A stretch of DNA of 64,000 bases, from NCBI GenBank assembly GCA_902756345.1, contig CACVQR010000001.1, forward strand, positions 186,001-250,000, written 5' to 3'. The translations under genes were made by a program, and so were the position numbers. Numbering within the stretch: the first letter of the stretch is position 1; every line of letters starts with the position of its first letter. This document shows, piece by piece, positions 8,280 through 18,340 of the stretch. The DNA comes from Fibrobacter succinogenes (GTDB lineage Bacteria > Fibrobacterota > Fibrobacteria > Fibrobacterales > Fibrobacteraceae). Under the pieces are notes generated by a model. The model was not told where the DNA came from and ran no database searches. It saw only the letters and a list, made by a program, of their open reading frames with translations.

Positions 8280-8413
8280 TGTAGTAACCTTTATTAAAAG
8301 TCAAATTTTTTGAGTCTCAAAATTAGAAAAATTCCTAGATAAATCAAGGGGTCAGGGCCCGCGTAAGCAAGATTTACTCACATTTTCGAGCTTTCCCCAA
8401 CAGGTTCTTCAAC

Positions 8414-8433
8414 TTATCAACAATCTATCAACA
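8414..8433. promoter_or_regulatory. two DnaA-box-like 9-mers
   Basis: TTATCAACA (8414-8422) and CTATCAACA (8425-8433) differ from the DnaA consensus TTATCCACA by one and two bases and are spaced 11 bp apart in an AT-rich stretch. They lie upstream of rpmH, which borders dnaA/oriC in many bacteria. No dnaA gene is present and only two sites were found, so an origin is not established. Confidence 0.25.
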
Positions 8434-8513
8434 TCTATTTTGAAGACTCCCGCCCGACGCCCGCACAACCAGGTCGGGGCGGCATTCGAAAAAAAATTAT
8501 ATTTCCAACCGCT

Positions 8514-9722
8514 ATGAAGAAGAAAACACTACTTGCAATTTCTCTTTCGGTGGCCACCCTGATCGTCGGATGCGCCAGGGGGCTCAACCCGAGAGACCCC
8601 GATGTCTACAGAAACAAGACCGGCATTATCGGCGTGTTCCGCCAGACCGCCTTCTACTGCGAAGACGTGATGCCTCAGTACATGACACTTGGCTCCCAGA
8701 AGATCGTGGTGAAACCGGGCTGGAGCCACGAACAAGACAACCTGTTCATTAGCGAAATGAAGCCGGGTATTGCCCCGCTGTACAAGTACGAATACTCTTG
8801 CGGCATCGACGAGACCAAGCTCTCGCTTGACACCACCGACAACGGCAAGAAACCCTTCCCCTACGCCGTGAAGATTCCGGACAAGGGCTTCTGCAAGATC
8901 GTGATTTCGTTCCTCGAAAACGACAACCTGTTCTCGCACAACGACGACCTTTTGAGTGAATCCTTCGAAAAGAACGAAGTGGCCGCCGGTTACCCGAACA
9001 TTCCTTACTGCGACGTGATCGACACCAAGGGTAACGTGGTAACCTTCATGAACCGCGACTCGCTTTACCGCGAAGAGTACAAGGCCGCCCGCGAAAATTC
9101 CAAGAAACTGGGTACTGACGACATTTACCCGCTGGTTACCATCGAAGAAGGTTCCGACATGGCAAGCATGAGCGGCGACAACACCCAGGTCATTCTCGTC
9201 ACGTGGCACAACAATCCGGACCGTTTCAAGGATGGCGAATTGACCACCCTGAAAGACGGCGAAGTGCTTTGGGCCTACACCGACAAGGAATTCCTGAAAT
9301 GGTTCCGCGAAAACAACGACAAGGTGGACAACTGGGATATCCGTTTGAAGCAGCTCTTGGGTAAGTCTCCCGAATCGGACAACAGGTACTTTACCGTGTT
9401 CTGGGTAAGGGTAACCGACGTATTCCGCCCGGCATACTTCCCCGAAATCAATAGCAACATGATGAATACGACCTTCACGAACACGCTCGAAGAAGACACG
9501 ACGGCTAACGCCATGTGGTTCAAGAACTGGTTCGACAAGGAAAGCGCATCGCGCAACAGGGACGCCGGTCCGTGGACTCGCCTGGGTTATACTTACGACT
9601 GGGGCAATCCGAACAGCAAGTACGGTCTTTCGGAATTCATCGTGAAGGAAGGCGCCGAAATCGAAGTGAAGTTCACGCGCAAGAACCGCGCATTCCTCAC
9701 GTGGCTTAAGGACAGGCTGTAG
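8514..9722 (+). CDS. lipoprotein of unknown function
   Basis: A 402-aa protein with a classical lipoprotein signal: MKKKTLLAIS, a hydrophobic core and lipobox LIVGC with Cys20. The mature part is rich in charged and aromatic residues and has no motif I recognise; MWFKNWFDKE and FTRKNRAFLTWLKDRL near the end are distinctive. Its divergent neighbour is rpmH, 234 bp away. Its last 17 bp overlap the end of the converging trmB-like gene, so the two transcripts would be antisense at their tails. Probably membrane-anchored in the periplasm; no function inferred. Confidence 0.8.
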   Translation: MKKKTLLAISLSVATLIVGCARGLNPRDPDVYRNKTGIIGVFRQTAFYCEDVMPQYMTLGSQKIVVKPGWSHEQDNLFISEMKPGIAPLYKYEYSCGIDETKLSLDTTDNGKKPFPYAVKIPDKGFCKIVISFLENDNLFSHNDDLLSESFEKNEVAAGYPNIPYCDVIDTKGNVVTFMNRDSLYREEYKAARENSKKLGTDDIYPLVTIEEGSDMASMSGDNTQVILVTWHNNPDRFKDGELTTLKDGEVLWAYTDKEFLKWFRENNDKVDNWDIRLKQLLGKSPESDNRYFTVFWVRVTDVFRPAYFPEINSNMMNTTFTNTLEEDTTANAMWFKNWFDKESASRNRDAGPWTRLGYTYDWGNPNSKYGLSEFIVKEGAEIEVKFTRKNRAFLTWLKDRL

Positions 9723-10467
9723 TAACTATTAACTTATACAGTTTCTGGCCAGCAGTTTGATACTTGCGTTCGAAGGCGGTTTCAGGATTTTCTGGATTAA
9801 ACGCCGCGCACTCGACATCAAGATTTAGCGAAAGACAGTCGCCTGCAATGCAGGCGGCTTCTTTGTATTCGCGGGCGTAGATTTCCCAATTCGTGCGGAG
9901 TTCCGTGACTGGGCTCAGGCGAAGTAACGTCGGAAATATCGGGTGCAAATGAAAGCGCCGAGTAGCCTCGCTTTCCTTGGGCCAGGGGTTCGGGTAGTAA
10001 AGCGCATGGTGCAGGACATTCCACTCGCCCGCCTGCACGCGATCGAGCGCGAGGCGCCAGAAATCCAACAGTTCCGCACGCACCCAGAAGGCATTCGCCG
10101 GAACATCGCAGGAGGCACCCGCCGAAACTTCGAGCTGCCGCTCGTTGCCGGCCTTGGAGAGTCGCACCGCCGACTTGTCGATTCCTATGACCGGGACATT
10201 CGGGAATTTCCTTGCCAGGTGCAGAGTGCTTTCGCCGGTACCACAGCCGGAATCCAGCACAAGATCCAAGCGCCCTGTAGCCTTAGACCCATAAAAAGAG
10301 CGCACAAAGTCCGAGGCTTTTTCAAACGCTTCGCGGGTATGGTCTGCCACCGGACGCAAAAAAGTCGTGGCAGCGTACTTGCGCACCACGGCTTCTAAAT
10401 TCTTGTAGATGTCTTCTTGGTTTGACTTTACCGAATGAACTACGTTACCATTGGATTGCTTCGTCAC
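9706..10467 (-). CDS. TrmB-like tRNA (guanine-N7)-methyltransferase
   Basis: Class I SAM-dependent methyltransferase of the TrmB type, expected to form m7G46 in tRNA. The SAM-binding motif is DSGCGTGESTLHLA (about residues 72-85), followed by VIGIDKSAVRL. The TrmB hallmark PNPWPK occurs near residue 158. The 253 aa are close to family length. No internal Met lies near the N-terminus. The best start is GTG at 10467, with GAGG 6 bp upstream. This start and the first codons lie inside a dispersed palindromic repeat (10452-10486), which therefore supplies both ribosome site and initiation codon. The function is inferred from family resemblance. Confidence 0.72.
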   Translation of the reverse strand: MTKQSNGNVVHSVKSNQEDIYKNLEAVVRKYAATTFLRPVADHTREAFEKASDFVRSFYGSKATGRLDLVLDSGCGTGESTLHLARKFPNVPVIGIDKSAVRLSKAGNERQLEVSAGASCDVPANAFWVRAELLDFWRLALDRVQAGEWNVLHHALYYPNPWPKESEATRRFHLHPIFPTLLRLSPVTELRTNWEIYAREYKEAACIAGDCLSLNLDVECAAFNPENPETAFERKYQTAGQKLYKLIVTTACP

Positions 10468-10486
10468 TCCGTTCCTCGCAATGACG
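10452..10486. repeat. CGTCATTGCGAG palindromic element, copy 1
   Basis: Inverted arms ATTGC and GCAAT bound about 30 bp. The 12-mer CTCGCAATGACG (10475-10486) is identical, in one orientation or the other, at 28456-28467 and 32913-32924. It overlaps the ribosome site, the GTG start and the first six codons of the trmB-like gene. Confidence 0.7.
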
Positions 10487-10491
10487 TATAA

Positions 10492-11736
10492 CTATTTCTC
10501 CCAAATGGAGAGGCGATCGCCACCGATCAGTTCGACATCGTCGAGCCAGACTTCTGCGTAGCCGTCGATCGTCTTGAAATCCCACGCCAACTGGTTCACG
10601 CACTTGAAGGCGGCCTTGTCGGCCGGCAGCGGCACGCTCACTCGCACCCATACGCTATCAAGGCCGTATTCGGACTGGATCAATTTCTGATGGTCCGGTT
10701 TCAGATTGGAATCAATGATGTTAAACACCACGGAACCGATACCCTTGATGCGGAAGGCAACAGAATCCACCGACGAAATGTCGTTGCAAAGGGCCTTGTC
10801 GCTCTTGCCCAGTTCGACACCCATAGTCGCCCAAGGCCAGTAAGCGTTTCCGGAAGAATCCTTGACGATATCGCCGAAGTGGGCGGCCACATGAGCGGAG
10901 ATGTTGCCGTCTTCGTTCGCAAGCGTAAAGAGATGGTTTTCGCCGATAATGAAGTCGGGGGTCACGTTGTCGGCAAAGTCAAAATACCACCAACCACCAT
11001 CGTAGGTACGTGCCGGCATAAAGCGGTTCTGGTAGTTGGAATCCTGGAAGTCTTCGAGCAACAGGGCTCGGCTTTCGTCAGCGAACGTGCCGGACACAGT
11101 GCTTTCGCCTGCGAGGACCTTCAAGTAAGTGCTGCTGGTATCGACGTCTTCGACATCGGGAATGAACACCAGGCTGAGCACGCCTTCGGGCAGGGAATCC
11201 AGCGTGAAGTTGCCGTCTTCGACCAAGGTGGAATGTTTCAGGCCGCGAACCTTGACTGTACCCTTCAAGGACTTGTCGCCCACAGAACCGGAAACGGTCG
11301 CAGTCTTCTTGAGTCTGTCCTTGCCGAGGTCTACATTTTCGCCAGCAACCTTCACAGGAATCTGCAAGGCTTCGCCATCGAGTTTTGCTTCGAGCGTGTA
11401 GTCGCCATCGGCAACGCCTTCGATTATCACGTTACCATTCTTGTCGGCTTCGGCAGAATAAGCCTTTTCGTTGCCGAGGTCTTCGCTGTCCATGAGACGG
11501 ACCTTGGCGAGAGCCGCCGGAGACTTTTCGGCAGTCAAAATCTGTGCGGTAATTGCGTTGCCCGCTTCGGTGCCGCTCGGGCCACCGCCCGCTGTTTTGG
11601 TTTCACCACATGCCACAAGACCCAAGCCCATAGAAAGAGCCAAGGAAACAGACGACGCTGTTTTCAGCATGCTAGAAATATTTCCATGTTTGCGGAGCAC
11701 GCGAGAAAGATACAAAAATTCAGGAGCCTTGAACAT
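10492..11736 (-). CDS. TIGR02147-partner lipoprotein, unknown function
   Basis: A 414-aa protein. The ATG at 11736 has a strong ribosome site (AAGGGGGT) inside the end of the upstream gene, giving a 22-residue extension before the lipoprotein signal MLKTASSVSLALSMG and lipobox LVAC (Cys43). A shorter start at 11670 would give a textbook signal but has a poor ribosome site. Residues about 55-220 look like short beta-sandwich repeats of the carboxypeptidase-regulatory type (GNVIIEGVADGDYTLEA, GNFTLDSLPEGVLSL). The C-terminal half, with an YDGGWWYFDFAD run and a final EVWLDDVELI, resembles a jelly-roll carbohydrate-binding module. It starts 1 bp after the TIGR02147 gene, so the two form an operon. 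Confidence 0.72.
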   Translation of the reverse strand: MFKAPEFLYLSRVLRKHGNISSMLKTASSVSLALSMGLGLVACGETKTAGGGPSGTEAGNAITAQILTAEKSPAALAKVRLMDSEDLGNEKAYSAEADKNGNVIIEGVADGDYTLEAKLDGEALQIPVKVAGENVDLGKDRLKKTATVSGSVGDKSLKGTVKVRGLKHSTLVEDGNFTLDSLPEGVLSLVFIPDVEDVDTSSTYLKVLAGESTVSGTFADESRALLLEDFQDSNYQNRFMPARTYDGGWWYFDFADNVTPDFIIGENHLFTLANEDGNISAHVAAHFGDIVKDSSGNAYWPWATMGVELGKSDKALCNDISSVDSVAFRIKGIGSVVFNIIDSNLKPDHQKLIQSEYGLDSVWVRVSVPLPADKAAFKCVNQLAWDFKTIDGYAEVWLDDVELIGGDRLSIWEK

Positions 11737-11737
11737 T

Positions 11738-12601
11738 CTATACCCCCTTGTTTTGCGGTGCAGATCCTGTGTCAGGGTCGTCCACCTTGTCGGACAAAGG
11801 GAACATCGAAATATTTAAGGCATACACACGGTCAGCACGTTCGCTCTTGCGGGCGAACTGCAACAGACCTCTACGGAATTCTTCGATACGATGGCGGATT
11901 TCAGGCAGGTCGGATTCGTCGGCAGTAAACACCACAGACGAAATATCGCGTTCTTCGGGTTTATGACGATCAAGCGATTCTTGCGCAAGTTCGATCGTAT
12001 GCCTGTGGAAGTCGCGAACGGCCTGGCTCTTGACTTCGCCACCGGTACTGATAATCTGGTCGGTAATGTTCCAACCGCCGTTGCCATCGGGCACCACAAG
12101 GCCCAGCTGCTTTAAAATGCCAAGGGCAGAGCGCGCTTCGTCCTGCGAAATGGCAGGATTCAAACTCTTGCCGAGCTTGCCGATATCGCTAGTGTCCTTG
12201 GTAATGCCAATCAGGGCGCGGAGTGCGGCGCATGCCCAGCTGCCGAAATACGAAAGTTCCGGCGTAGACAAGATTCGGGTCTCCATGGAACGCAGTTCCA
12301 TGAGCCGGTAGTACAGTTCCGAAAGAGTCTGCTTTGCCTTGGTCTTGTTGAAACGGTATAAAGTCTTGAAGTATTCGGCACGGCGGTCATCGAGACCGCA
12401 AATACGGATAAATGCCGGGAGCGTGCCCTCGTTCAGATGCCCCTCTTTCTGGAATACACGCACAAGCCAGGCCGGGTCAACTCCGGTCTTCTGGCCAAGA
12501 TAGCGGTACGAGGTGAAGGGGCTGCCTTTCTTGGTTTCGACAAACCAATCCTTCAGGAACTCGCGGTATTCCAAATAGTCTAATACTTCGGGCATAGCCA
12601 T
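11738..12601 (-). CDS. TIGR02147 family protein (DUF4423-like)
   Basis: A 287-aa cytoplasmic protein of the TIGR02147 paralogous family, abundant in Fibrobacter. Recognisable features are the N-terminal LDYLEYREFLKDWF, then SYRYLGQKTGVDPAWLVRVF and a winged-helix-like middle (ARSALGILKQLGLVV). A DNA-binding regulatory role is often supposed for the family; nothing in this sequence proves it. Family genes commonly sit next to a lipoprotein, as here, where the downstream lipoprotein begins 1 bp after the stop. The 196 bp upstream, before recD ends, is AT-rich and presumably holds the promoter. Confidence 0.8.
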   Translation of the reverse strand: MAMPEVLDYLEYREFLKDWFVETKKGSPFTSYRYLGQKTGVDPAWLVRVFQKEGHLNEGTLPAFIRICGLDDRRAEYFKTLYRFNKTKAKQTLSELYYRLMELRSMETRILSTPELSYFGSWACAALRALIGITKDTSDIGKLGKSLNPAISQDEARSALGILKQLGLVVPDGNGGWNITDQIISTGGEVKSQAVRDFHRHTIELAQESLDRHKPEERDISSVVFTADESDLPEIRHRIEEFRRGLLQFARKSERADRVYALNISMFPLSDKVDDPDTGSAPQNKGV

Positions 12602-12797
12602 AATTTACCCAAATATAGATAGAAAATGTTTACAATCCGTTGAGAGTTATAAAGTTCCGTTGCTTTTTTTACAACAGCAATTCTCAACACCCCGAAAGTT
12701 CCCCAAAACGCAATTTTTTTAGAAAAATCGCGGAATTTCTCTAATTTCAAGGATTTTGGCAGCGAAAACAGGCCACCGCGAGCAAAAACACCGAGTC

Positions 12798-14765
12798 TTA
12801 CAGTTCGATACCCGTGTCGCGTTCGATGACCGTCTCGCAGGCAGCCTTGAACGTCTCGGGAGTAGCGACGATGGTGAGCGACTGCTTTTTGGTGCGGGTT
12901 ATTCCCGTATACAGGATTTGACGATTCAAAAGCGGATGTCCCTTGCGCGTCGGCAGGAACATCATGACATTCGGGTAGCCGGACCCCTGCGATTTGTGGA
13001 TGGTGATGGCAAAGGAGGGCTCCAGGCAATCTTCCGCAAAATACGAAAGCGGGTAGAAGACGAATTTGGACTGCTTTTTAAGCATTAAGAAGTACTGCTC
13101 ATGGCGATTCGATTTCACCACGATTCCCGTGTCGCCATTATACAACTTAAATTCATTCTGGTTGCGATTGAAAATCAGGATTTGCCCTACGAACCGTGTT
13201 GACGAATTTGGGGCGAGCGTTTCGGCGACAATCTGATTCAGCGTTTCGACACCGCGGTTGCCGCGCCTTTCTGCCGAAAGGATTCTCGCCTGGTTCGCCG
13301 CATCCCAAAGTTTTTCGCAAATGGACCGCTGTTCGGGCGTCACGCATTCCGAAGGAATATCCGGATCGACTTTTTCTGCAAGGTCCATAAGCGGGGCGTA
13401 GAATTTCAGGCTCCACTTGCGGACTAGATTTTCGACGGCACGGAGTTCCTCCCGACGAGAAAGCGTTTGACCTTGGTCGAGGTCTATCAGGTGAACGCTA
13501 TCGCGTTCTTCCCAATAAGTCGCGCGAGCATTAAAGGGGGCGGCCTCGAAAGCGACTTCTTCGCCGCGCTGGATTTTACCCGCCAGCACACCGATTCTAG
13601 ACTCGTCGTTGAATCGGTTGGAACGAATCAGCTTGACGACGAAATTGTAGTCGAATTCCAGAATGTTGCCGAGTACGGCGCCTGCATCAACCGAGGGCAA
13701 CTGATTCGGATCGCCCAAAATGAACAGTTTGAAGTTTCCGCTGGGCGGGAGCGCCTGCAAAAAAGCGGCAAATAACGAAACGTCAATCATGCTCGCTTCG
13801 TCGATGATGTAAATCGCCTTTTCGGGAAGCGGATTGCCGGAATTGAAAGTGAAACCGCCCTTCGCAACGCTGTATTTCAAAAGCCTATGCAAGGTATAGC
13901 TCGATGCCTTGGCGAGCTTTTCTACAAAACGAGGATTTTCGTCGCAGGCCGCCGTCGAAATTTCATGCAAGGTATCGTCCATACTTTCGGCGAGGCGGTC
14001 AGCCGCCTTACCGCTCGGAGCAGCCATGTACAAATCCCAATTCAAGTAGTCCGCATCGCTTGCAAAAAGTTTCCAGAGCAAGAATCCGATAACGGTCGTC
14101 TTTCCGGTGCCGGGCCCGCCCGTGACAATCAAATTCTGCGATACACCGCGAGCGATGACTTCGGCCTGACGGTCATCGAAATGAATCGGCGAACCTTCAC
14201 GGAGCAACCCCTGTACAAAATCCTTGGCCAGTTGCACGGCGGCGCCATCAAGCAAAGATTCCTTGAAGAAGCCCGACTTGAAAATGTTTTCGATGTGGTT
14301 CTTGTCTTCGAGATGCTTCGCCGAAATCAGATAGTCGCATCGGGGCGTTTGCTGTAAGCGCAACGGCGTCGCATTGTCACCTATAATTTGCGTGTACTTG
14401 CCCGCGGCAATATCTCGCACCCCACTCATGATAAGCGGTTTGAATGTATCTGCGGCCAGGTATGGTTCCGTACGCTTGAAGCTTTTTAAGGCGTCGCGGC
14501 TTTCCGCCTGAACCACGAGACCGTTCCACTTCTGTTCCCATTTAGCATAGAGCCTTTCGGCATCGAGAGGAATGCGGGTGTTGCCGTCTTCCAATAAGGA
14601 GAGGTAAATGAGCAGAACCTTTTGCGCCTCGAAAGACAGTTGCGGTTTCTGTTGCAATGCGCAGAGCAGATTCAGCATCTTTTCGGCGATGGGAGAAATC
14701 CCGCGCATTTCACGAAGCAGGGAGAAGTATTCCGCGACCGAACCATTGACGTTTACAACACTCAT
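12798..14765 (-). CDS. recD: exodeoxyribonuclease V subunit RecD
   Basis: The 5'-3' helicase motor of RecBCD, which processes double-strand breaks for recombination. The 655-aa protein has Walker A GGPGTGKTT (about residues 216-224), Walker B-like YIIDEASM (about 322-329) and the late helicase motif TIHKSQGSGYPNV near the C-terminus. The ATG overlaps the recB stop by 4 bp. Last gene of the HIRAN-recC-recB-recD operon. Confidence 0.93.
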   Translation of the reverse strand: MSVVNVNGSVAEYFSLLREMRGISPIAEKMLNLLCALQQKPQLSFEAQKVLLIYLSLLEDGNTRIPLDAERLYAKWEQKWNGLVVQAESRDALKSFKRTEPYLAADTFKPLIMSGVRDIAAGKYTQIIGDNATPLRLQQTPRCDYLISAKHLEDKNHIENIFKSGFFKESLLDGAAVQLAKDFVQGLLREGSPIHFDDRQAEVIARGVSQNLIVTGGPGTGKTTVIGFLLWKLFASDADYLNWDLYMAAPSGKAADRLAESMDDTLHEISTAACDENPRFVEKLAKASSYTLHRLLKYSVAKGGFTFNSGNPLPEKAIYIIDEASMIDVSLFAAFLQALPPSGNFKLFILGDPNQLPSVDAGAVLGNILEFDYNFVVKLIRSNRFNDESRIGVLAGKIQRGEEVAFEAAPFNARATYWEERDSVHLIDLDQGQTLSRREELRAVENLVRKWSLKFYAPLMDLAEKVDPDIPSECVTPEQRSICEKLWDAANQARILSAERRGNRGVETLNQIVAETLAPNSSTRFVGQILIFNRNQNEFKLYNGDTGIVVKSNRHEQYFLMLKKQSKFVFYPLSYFAEDCLEPSFAITIHKSQGSGYPNVMMFLPTRKGHPLLNRQILYTGITRTKKQSLTIVATPETFKAACETVIERDTGIEL

Positions 14766-17700
14766 GCGGACTCCTTCGTGCTACGCTTCATCAGGGCAGC
14801 GACATTGCGGTAGCTCTTTTCAAGGTCACTGTAGCTCTTCCATGTTTGGCAATAAATGCCGTTGCAGGTCCCGGCGTTAGTGCCGCGGGCAAGTGCATAG
14901 TAGATGCCGCCGAAATGCTTTTCAAAAATCTGCGGTTCGTCTTCTCCATAAAATTGTTTAAGCCACTTAATCAGCAAATAACTGTAAAGTACGCGCTGGA
15001 TAGAATATTCCTCTTCGATCTTTTGCGAAAGGGCGTCCTTGTCGCTGTAATCGGCATCGTCCATCACGTCAGATTTCCAGTCCAGAATCGAATAGTAATC
15101 TTCGCCGTCGTCGCCCTTGCGGACAAACATCAAGTCGATAAATCCTTTGCACAGGCAATTCATCCAAGACGATTCTTCGCCGTGGCTATCTAGATGAAAC
15201 CCCATTTCGGCACGGCGCGTAGCGGCAGGCAAATCCTTGAGGCGGAATGTTTTTCCGGTAGCAATGCTCCCGTGAATTTCGGGGAGTTCCGCATTCATGG
15301 TATTCCAGATAAAGCCCGCCGTCAAGTCGTTCCATTCGGGGTGTTCCTGAATATGAATCGAATTGCCTTGATAAGTTTCGACGATCAGATTGCGCAGGGT
15401 TGCGTCTTCGCGAGCCGCATTTTCGTCAGGCAAATTTCCGACGGTTTCAAAATCCAGATTTTCAAAAACCTTGTGCAAGGCATCGCCCAAATTCGCGCCG
15501 CGGGGATAATTCGCGACACCTGCGACAGGTGCATTCTTGTCGTAATTTGCGCAGGGTTGCACCAACGCAGATGCATCATCTATCAAGATGCTGTTAGTTC
15601 CGCTGCCCGCCTCGATAAAGTCTTCACGGTTTGCGCGATTCCCATCGACAGAAATTTCTCCGTTGTCGTAAAAATCTTCGCGATTTTCAAGCACGCGCTT
15701 TTTAGAAGCCAGGCTTGAATAGGAATACTGGTAAATGCAGGCGTCATTCACCTTGTTCTGCAACGATTCGAAATCGGGCAATCTGCTATCGTCGGGCTTT
15801 TCATTTTTTGCGTTGCGCAAAATCTGGGCTACTATTTTTTTAAGTTGCGAAGCGCTTGCCGTCGCATAGGAATCAGCATGAGAATCGTCCTGACAGGTGC
15901 GCGCAAAATCCGTTTCGGAAAGTCGCGCAATGGCATTCGCCAAGAAGGCAAAAGGTTTATTCGGCTTAACCGTTTTATCATCATCTTCGAACCAGATTTT
16001 ATACTGCGGAACAATCATCAATGATTCAGCGCGGGTATATGCCACGTAAATGAGCCTGCGCCATTCCGCATGGTTCTCTCTTTTACTCGTCTCGCTAGAA
16101 ACTCCGGCATCAAAGCCGATGTATTTTTGCCCTTCGTAATCGAAAGAGAACGGTTCACGTTCCTTGCGGTAATTATCCCCACGAAGCCCGCCAGTAATAA
16201 TCGCAATCGGGAAAGCGAGGCCCTTAGAAGCGTGGATTGTCATGAGGTTCACGGCATCAAAATCGCTCCCCTTCGCGACTAGGTTTCCATCGGCGTCATC
16301 GACATCTTCCGAAGAATTCGCAAGCCCTTGCAGGTGCTTGATAACTTCTTCCAGCGAGACCTGATTATTGTACAGGTAGTCAAAAATGTAAGTCCCGATT
16401 TGCTTGACTTTCGCCAACTGCTGCAACGTTGCGGGCGTACTCAGATACTTGTCGATTTCCGTTTCCTGATAAATGCTTTCCTGAAGTTCCGCCCAGCGGC
16501 CTTTCGCCACCAACTGACGCCAACCAACAAAAAGCTTCATGATGTCGCCAGTCGGATAAATGAACGATTCATCCTCAACGCGTTCCAGGGGAACCCTGAA
16601 AAAGTCTGTAATCAAGGCCTCGTTCAGGAACTTGCGATTCCAACTGGAAAAATCCGGGGCATCCAAAGCTTTCAACAGCGAAATCCAATGGGCGCATTCC
16701 TTGCCGTAAAAAAGATTCGTATCCTTGTAGCGGGTATAAGGAATACCCACCTGCGCCATGGCGCTTTCCAAGGCAGTCATCTCGCTTCGGGTACGTGAAA
16801 GAATGGCAAAATCCGAGAAGCGCACATTCCGCAGTTCTTTTTTGTCCTTGTCGAAAACCCGCAGCGATGTCTTGGAAAAATCACCTGCACTGGGAGCACA
16901 ACATTCGACGATTTTACGCACCGCGAATTCTGCAAACTCGTATTCGTCCGACACGTTCGAAATCCACAAGGGTGCCGTCTTTTCGCCATTCAAAACAGGA
17001 GGCTGCTTTTTCAACTTGTCCACCGGGACATCCGATTTCGAGAAGTCGCCATTTTCAAGGAAATCGCCCTGGAACAGTTCGTTGCAGGCCTCGATGATAT
17101 CGTCGCTGGAACGGTAGTTTGTCGAAAGCCTGCGCCCATTCTTCTCGCCGATTTCGGCAATGGCGTGGCGATAAACACCCACATCGGCCCCTTGGAACGA
17201 AAAGATAGACTGCTTCGGATCGCCCACGACGACGATGTTGTTATCAGGGGACTCCAAGAAAATCGTCTTGAAGATATCCCACTGTAACTGGTTCGTATCC
17301 TGGAATTCGTCGATGATGGCGTAGCGATACGTTTCGCGCAGTTTCTGCACCAGTTCGCCGCTACCATTTAAAACCGATTCGTGGACATCATTGATCATGT
17401 CGCTGAACGACTGCGCTTTGCCTTCGCGCTTTTCTTTTTGCCAAAGTTCCACTAGGTCTTTCACATGGTCGAAAATGAATTTCTGGAACACCTCTAGGGC
17501 GGCCTTCTGCAAATCCATATCCTTGAGGTCAAAGAAAAAATCGACCGCCGCATTCAATTCGTCGCTTTCCCAGACGCCTCGCCATTTTTTCGTAAACGTC
17601 CTCGGGAAAAGCTTATCGTCACCCTTGTAAGCCTTTATGGCAGCGATAAAATCCGACAGTTTTAGAATATTCGTTTTCGTCTTGAGGACTTCTTCGTAAG

Positions 17701-18340
17701 TTTCGCCCTTGTTCTTGAGCAATACATTCCACGCGTTACGCGCTCCAGGAGCCCACTGCAAAATTCCTTCAAGAGTGCTGTAGTCGGGTTCAAATTTTTT
17801 TGCCTCGCGATTCTGCAACATAAACTTGGCCGCATTCACAAAATTCTTGACGAACAAGTTCATCTTGAATTTCGAAGAATTCAGCATGTTCATGAATTCC
17901 GTTTCGAAAGACCACTTATCACGAATCAGTCGCTGAATCAAGGTTTCGATGCCGTCGTCCGAAACGACTTCCAAGTTAAAGGAAGAACCCGCCTCGTAAG
18001 CAAAATCGTGCAACACCTTCTGGCAAAAGGAATGGATGGTAAAAATCGGTGCCGTATGGATATTCTGCAAGGCTTCGCGGTAGCATTCCAGATTTTCTTC
18101 GGCGAGGCAGTCTTCCATCTTTTGGCGGATACGGTCGCGAAGTTCACCGGTCGCCTTGTCGGTGTAAGTGACAATCAAAATTTTCGAAAGCGGAATACCT
18201 GCGCGGCCATTTTCGCCACGCACCAGTTTTGCCACCAACTGCTGGATGGTGTATGTCTTGCCCGTTCCTGCCGAAGCATCGATATAGAGGTTATTGCCGA
18301 GATGAAAATCATCAATGTTAAAAAGCTTAATCTGGGTCAT
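14762..18340 (-). CDS. recB: exodeoxyribonuclease V subunit RecB
   Basis: The 3'-5' UvrD-like helicase and nuclease subunit of RecBCD. It has 1192 aa, in line with RecB. Walker A is ASAGTGKT (residues 22-29) and the Walker B helicase motif is IIDEFQDTNQLQWD. A further helicase motif reads LMTIHASKGLAFPI. The C-terminal nuclease domain keeps the metal-binding core LDWKSDV, where lysine-bearing DYK is commoner, followed by GIYYALARG. It starts 14 bp inside recC and overlaps recD by 4 bp. The co-encoded RecC favours RecB over AddA. Confidence 0.93.
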   Translation of the reverse strand: MTQIKLFNIDDFHLGNNLYIDASAGTGKTYTIQQLVAKLVRGENGRAGIPLSKILIVTYTDKATGELRDRIRQKMEDCLAEENLECYREALQNIHTAPIFTIHSFCQKVLHDFAYEAGSSFNLEVVSDDGIETLIQRLIRDKWSFETEFMNMLNSSKFKMNLFVKNFVNAAKFMLQNREAKKFEPDYSTLEGILQWAPGARNAWNVLLKNKGETYEEVLKTKTNILKLSDFIAAIKAYKGDDKLFPRTFTKKWRGVWESDELNAAVDFFFDLKDMDLQKAALEVFQKFIFDHVKDLVELWQKEKREGKAQSFSDMINDVHESVLNGSGELVQKLRETYRYAIIDEFQDTNQLQWDIFKTIFLESPDNNIVVVGDPKQSIFSFQGADVGVYRHAIAEIGEKNGRRLSTNYRSSDDIIEACNELFQGDFLENGDFSKSDVPVDKLKKQPPVLNGEKTAPLWISNVSDEYEFAEFAVRKIVECCAPSAGDFSKTSLRVFDKDKKELRNVRFSDFAILSRTRSEMTALESAMAQVGIPYTRYKDTNLFYGKECAHWISLLKALDAPDFSSWNRKFLNEALITDFFRVPLERVEDESFIYPTGDIMKLFVGWRQLVAKGRWAELQESIYQETEIDKYLSTPATLQQLAKVKQIGTYIFDYLYNNQVSLEEVIKHLQGLANSSEDVDDADGNLVAKGSDFDAVNLMTIHASKGLAFPIAIITGGLRGDNYRKEREPFSFDYEGQKYIGFDAGVSSETSKRENHAEWRRLIYVAYTRAESLMIVPQYKIWFEDDDKTVKPNKPFAFLANAIARLSETDFARTCQDDSHADSYATASASQLKKIVAQILRNAKNEKPDDSRLPDFESLQNKVNDACIYQYSYSSLASKKRVLENREDFYDNGEISVDGNRANREDFIEAGSGTNSILIDDASALVQPCANYDKNAPVAGVANYPRGANLGDALHKVFENLDFETVGNLPDENAAREDATLRNLIVETYQGNSIHIQEHPEWNDLTAGFIWNTMNAELPEIHGSIATGKTFRLKDLPAATRRAEMGFHLDSHGEESSWMNCLCKGFIDLMFVRKGDDGEDYYSILDWKSDVMDDADYSDKDALSQKIEEEYSIQRVLYSYLLIKWLKQFYGEDEPQIFEKHFGGIYYALARGTNAGTCNGIYCQTWKSYSDLEKSYRNVAALMKRSTKESA

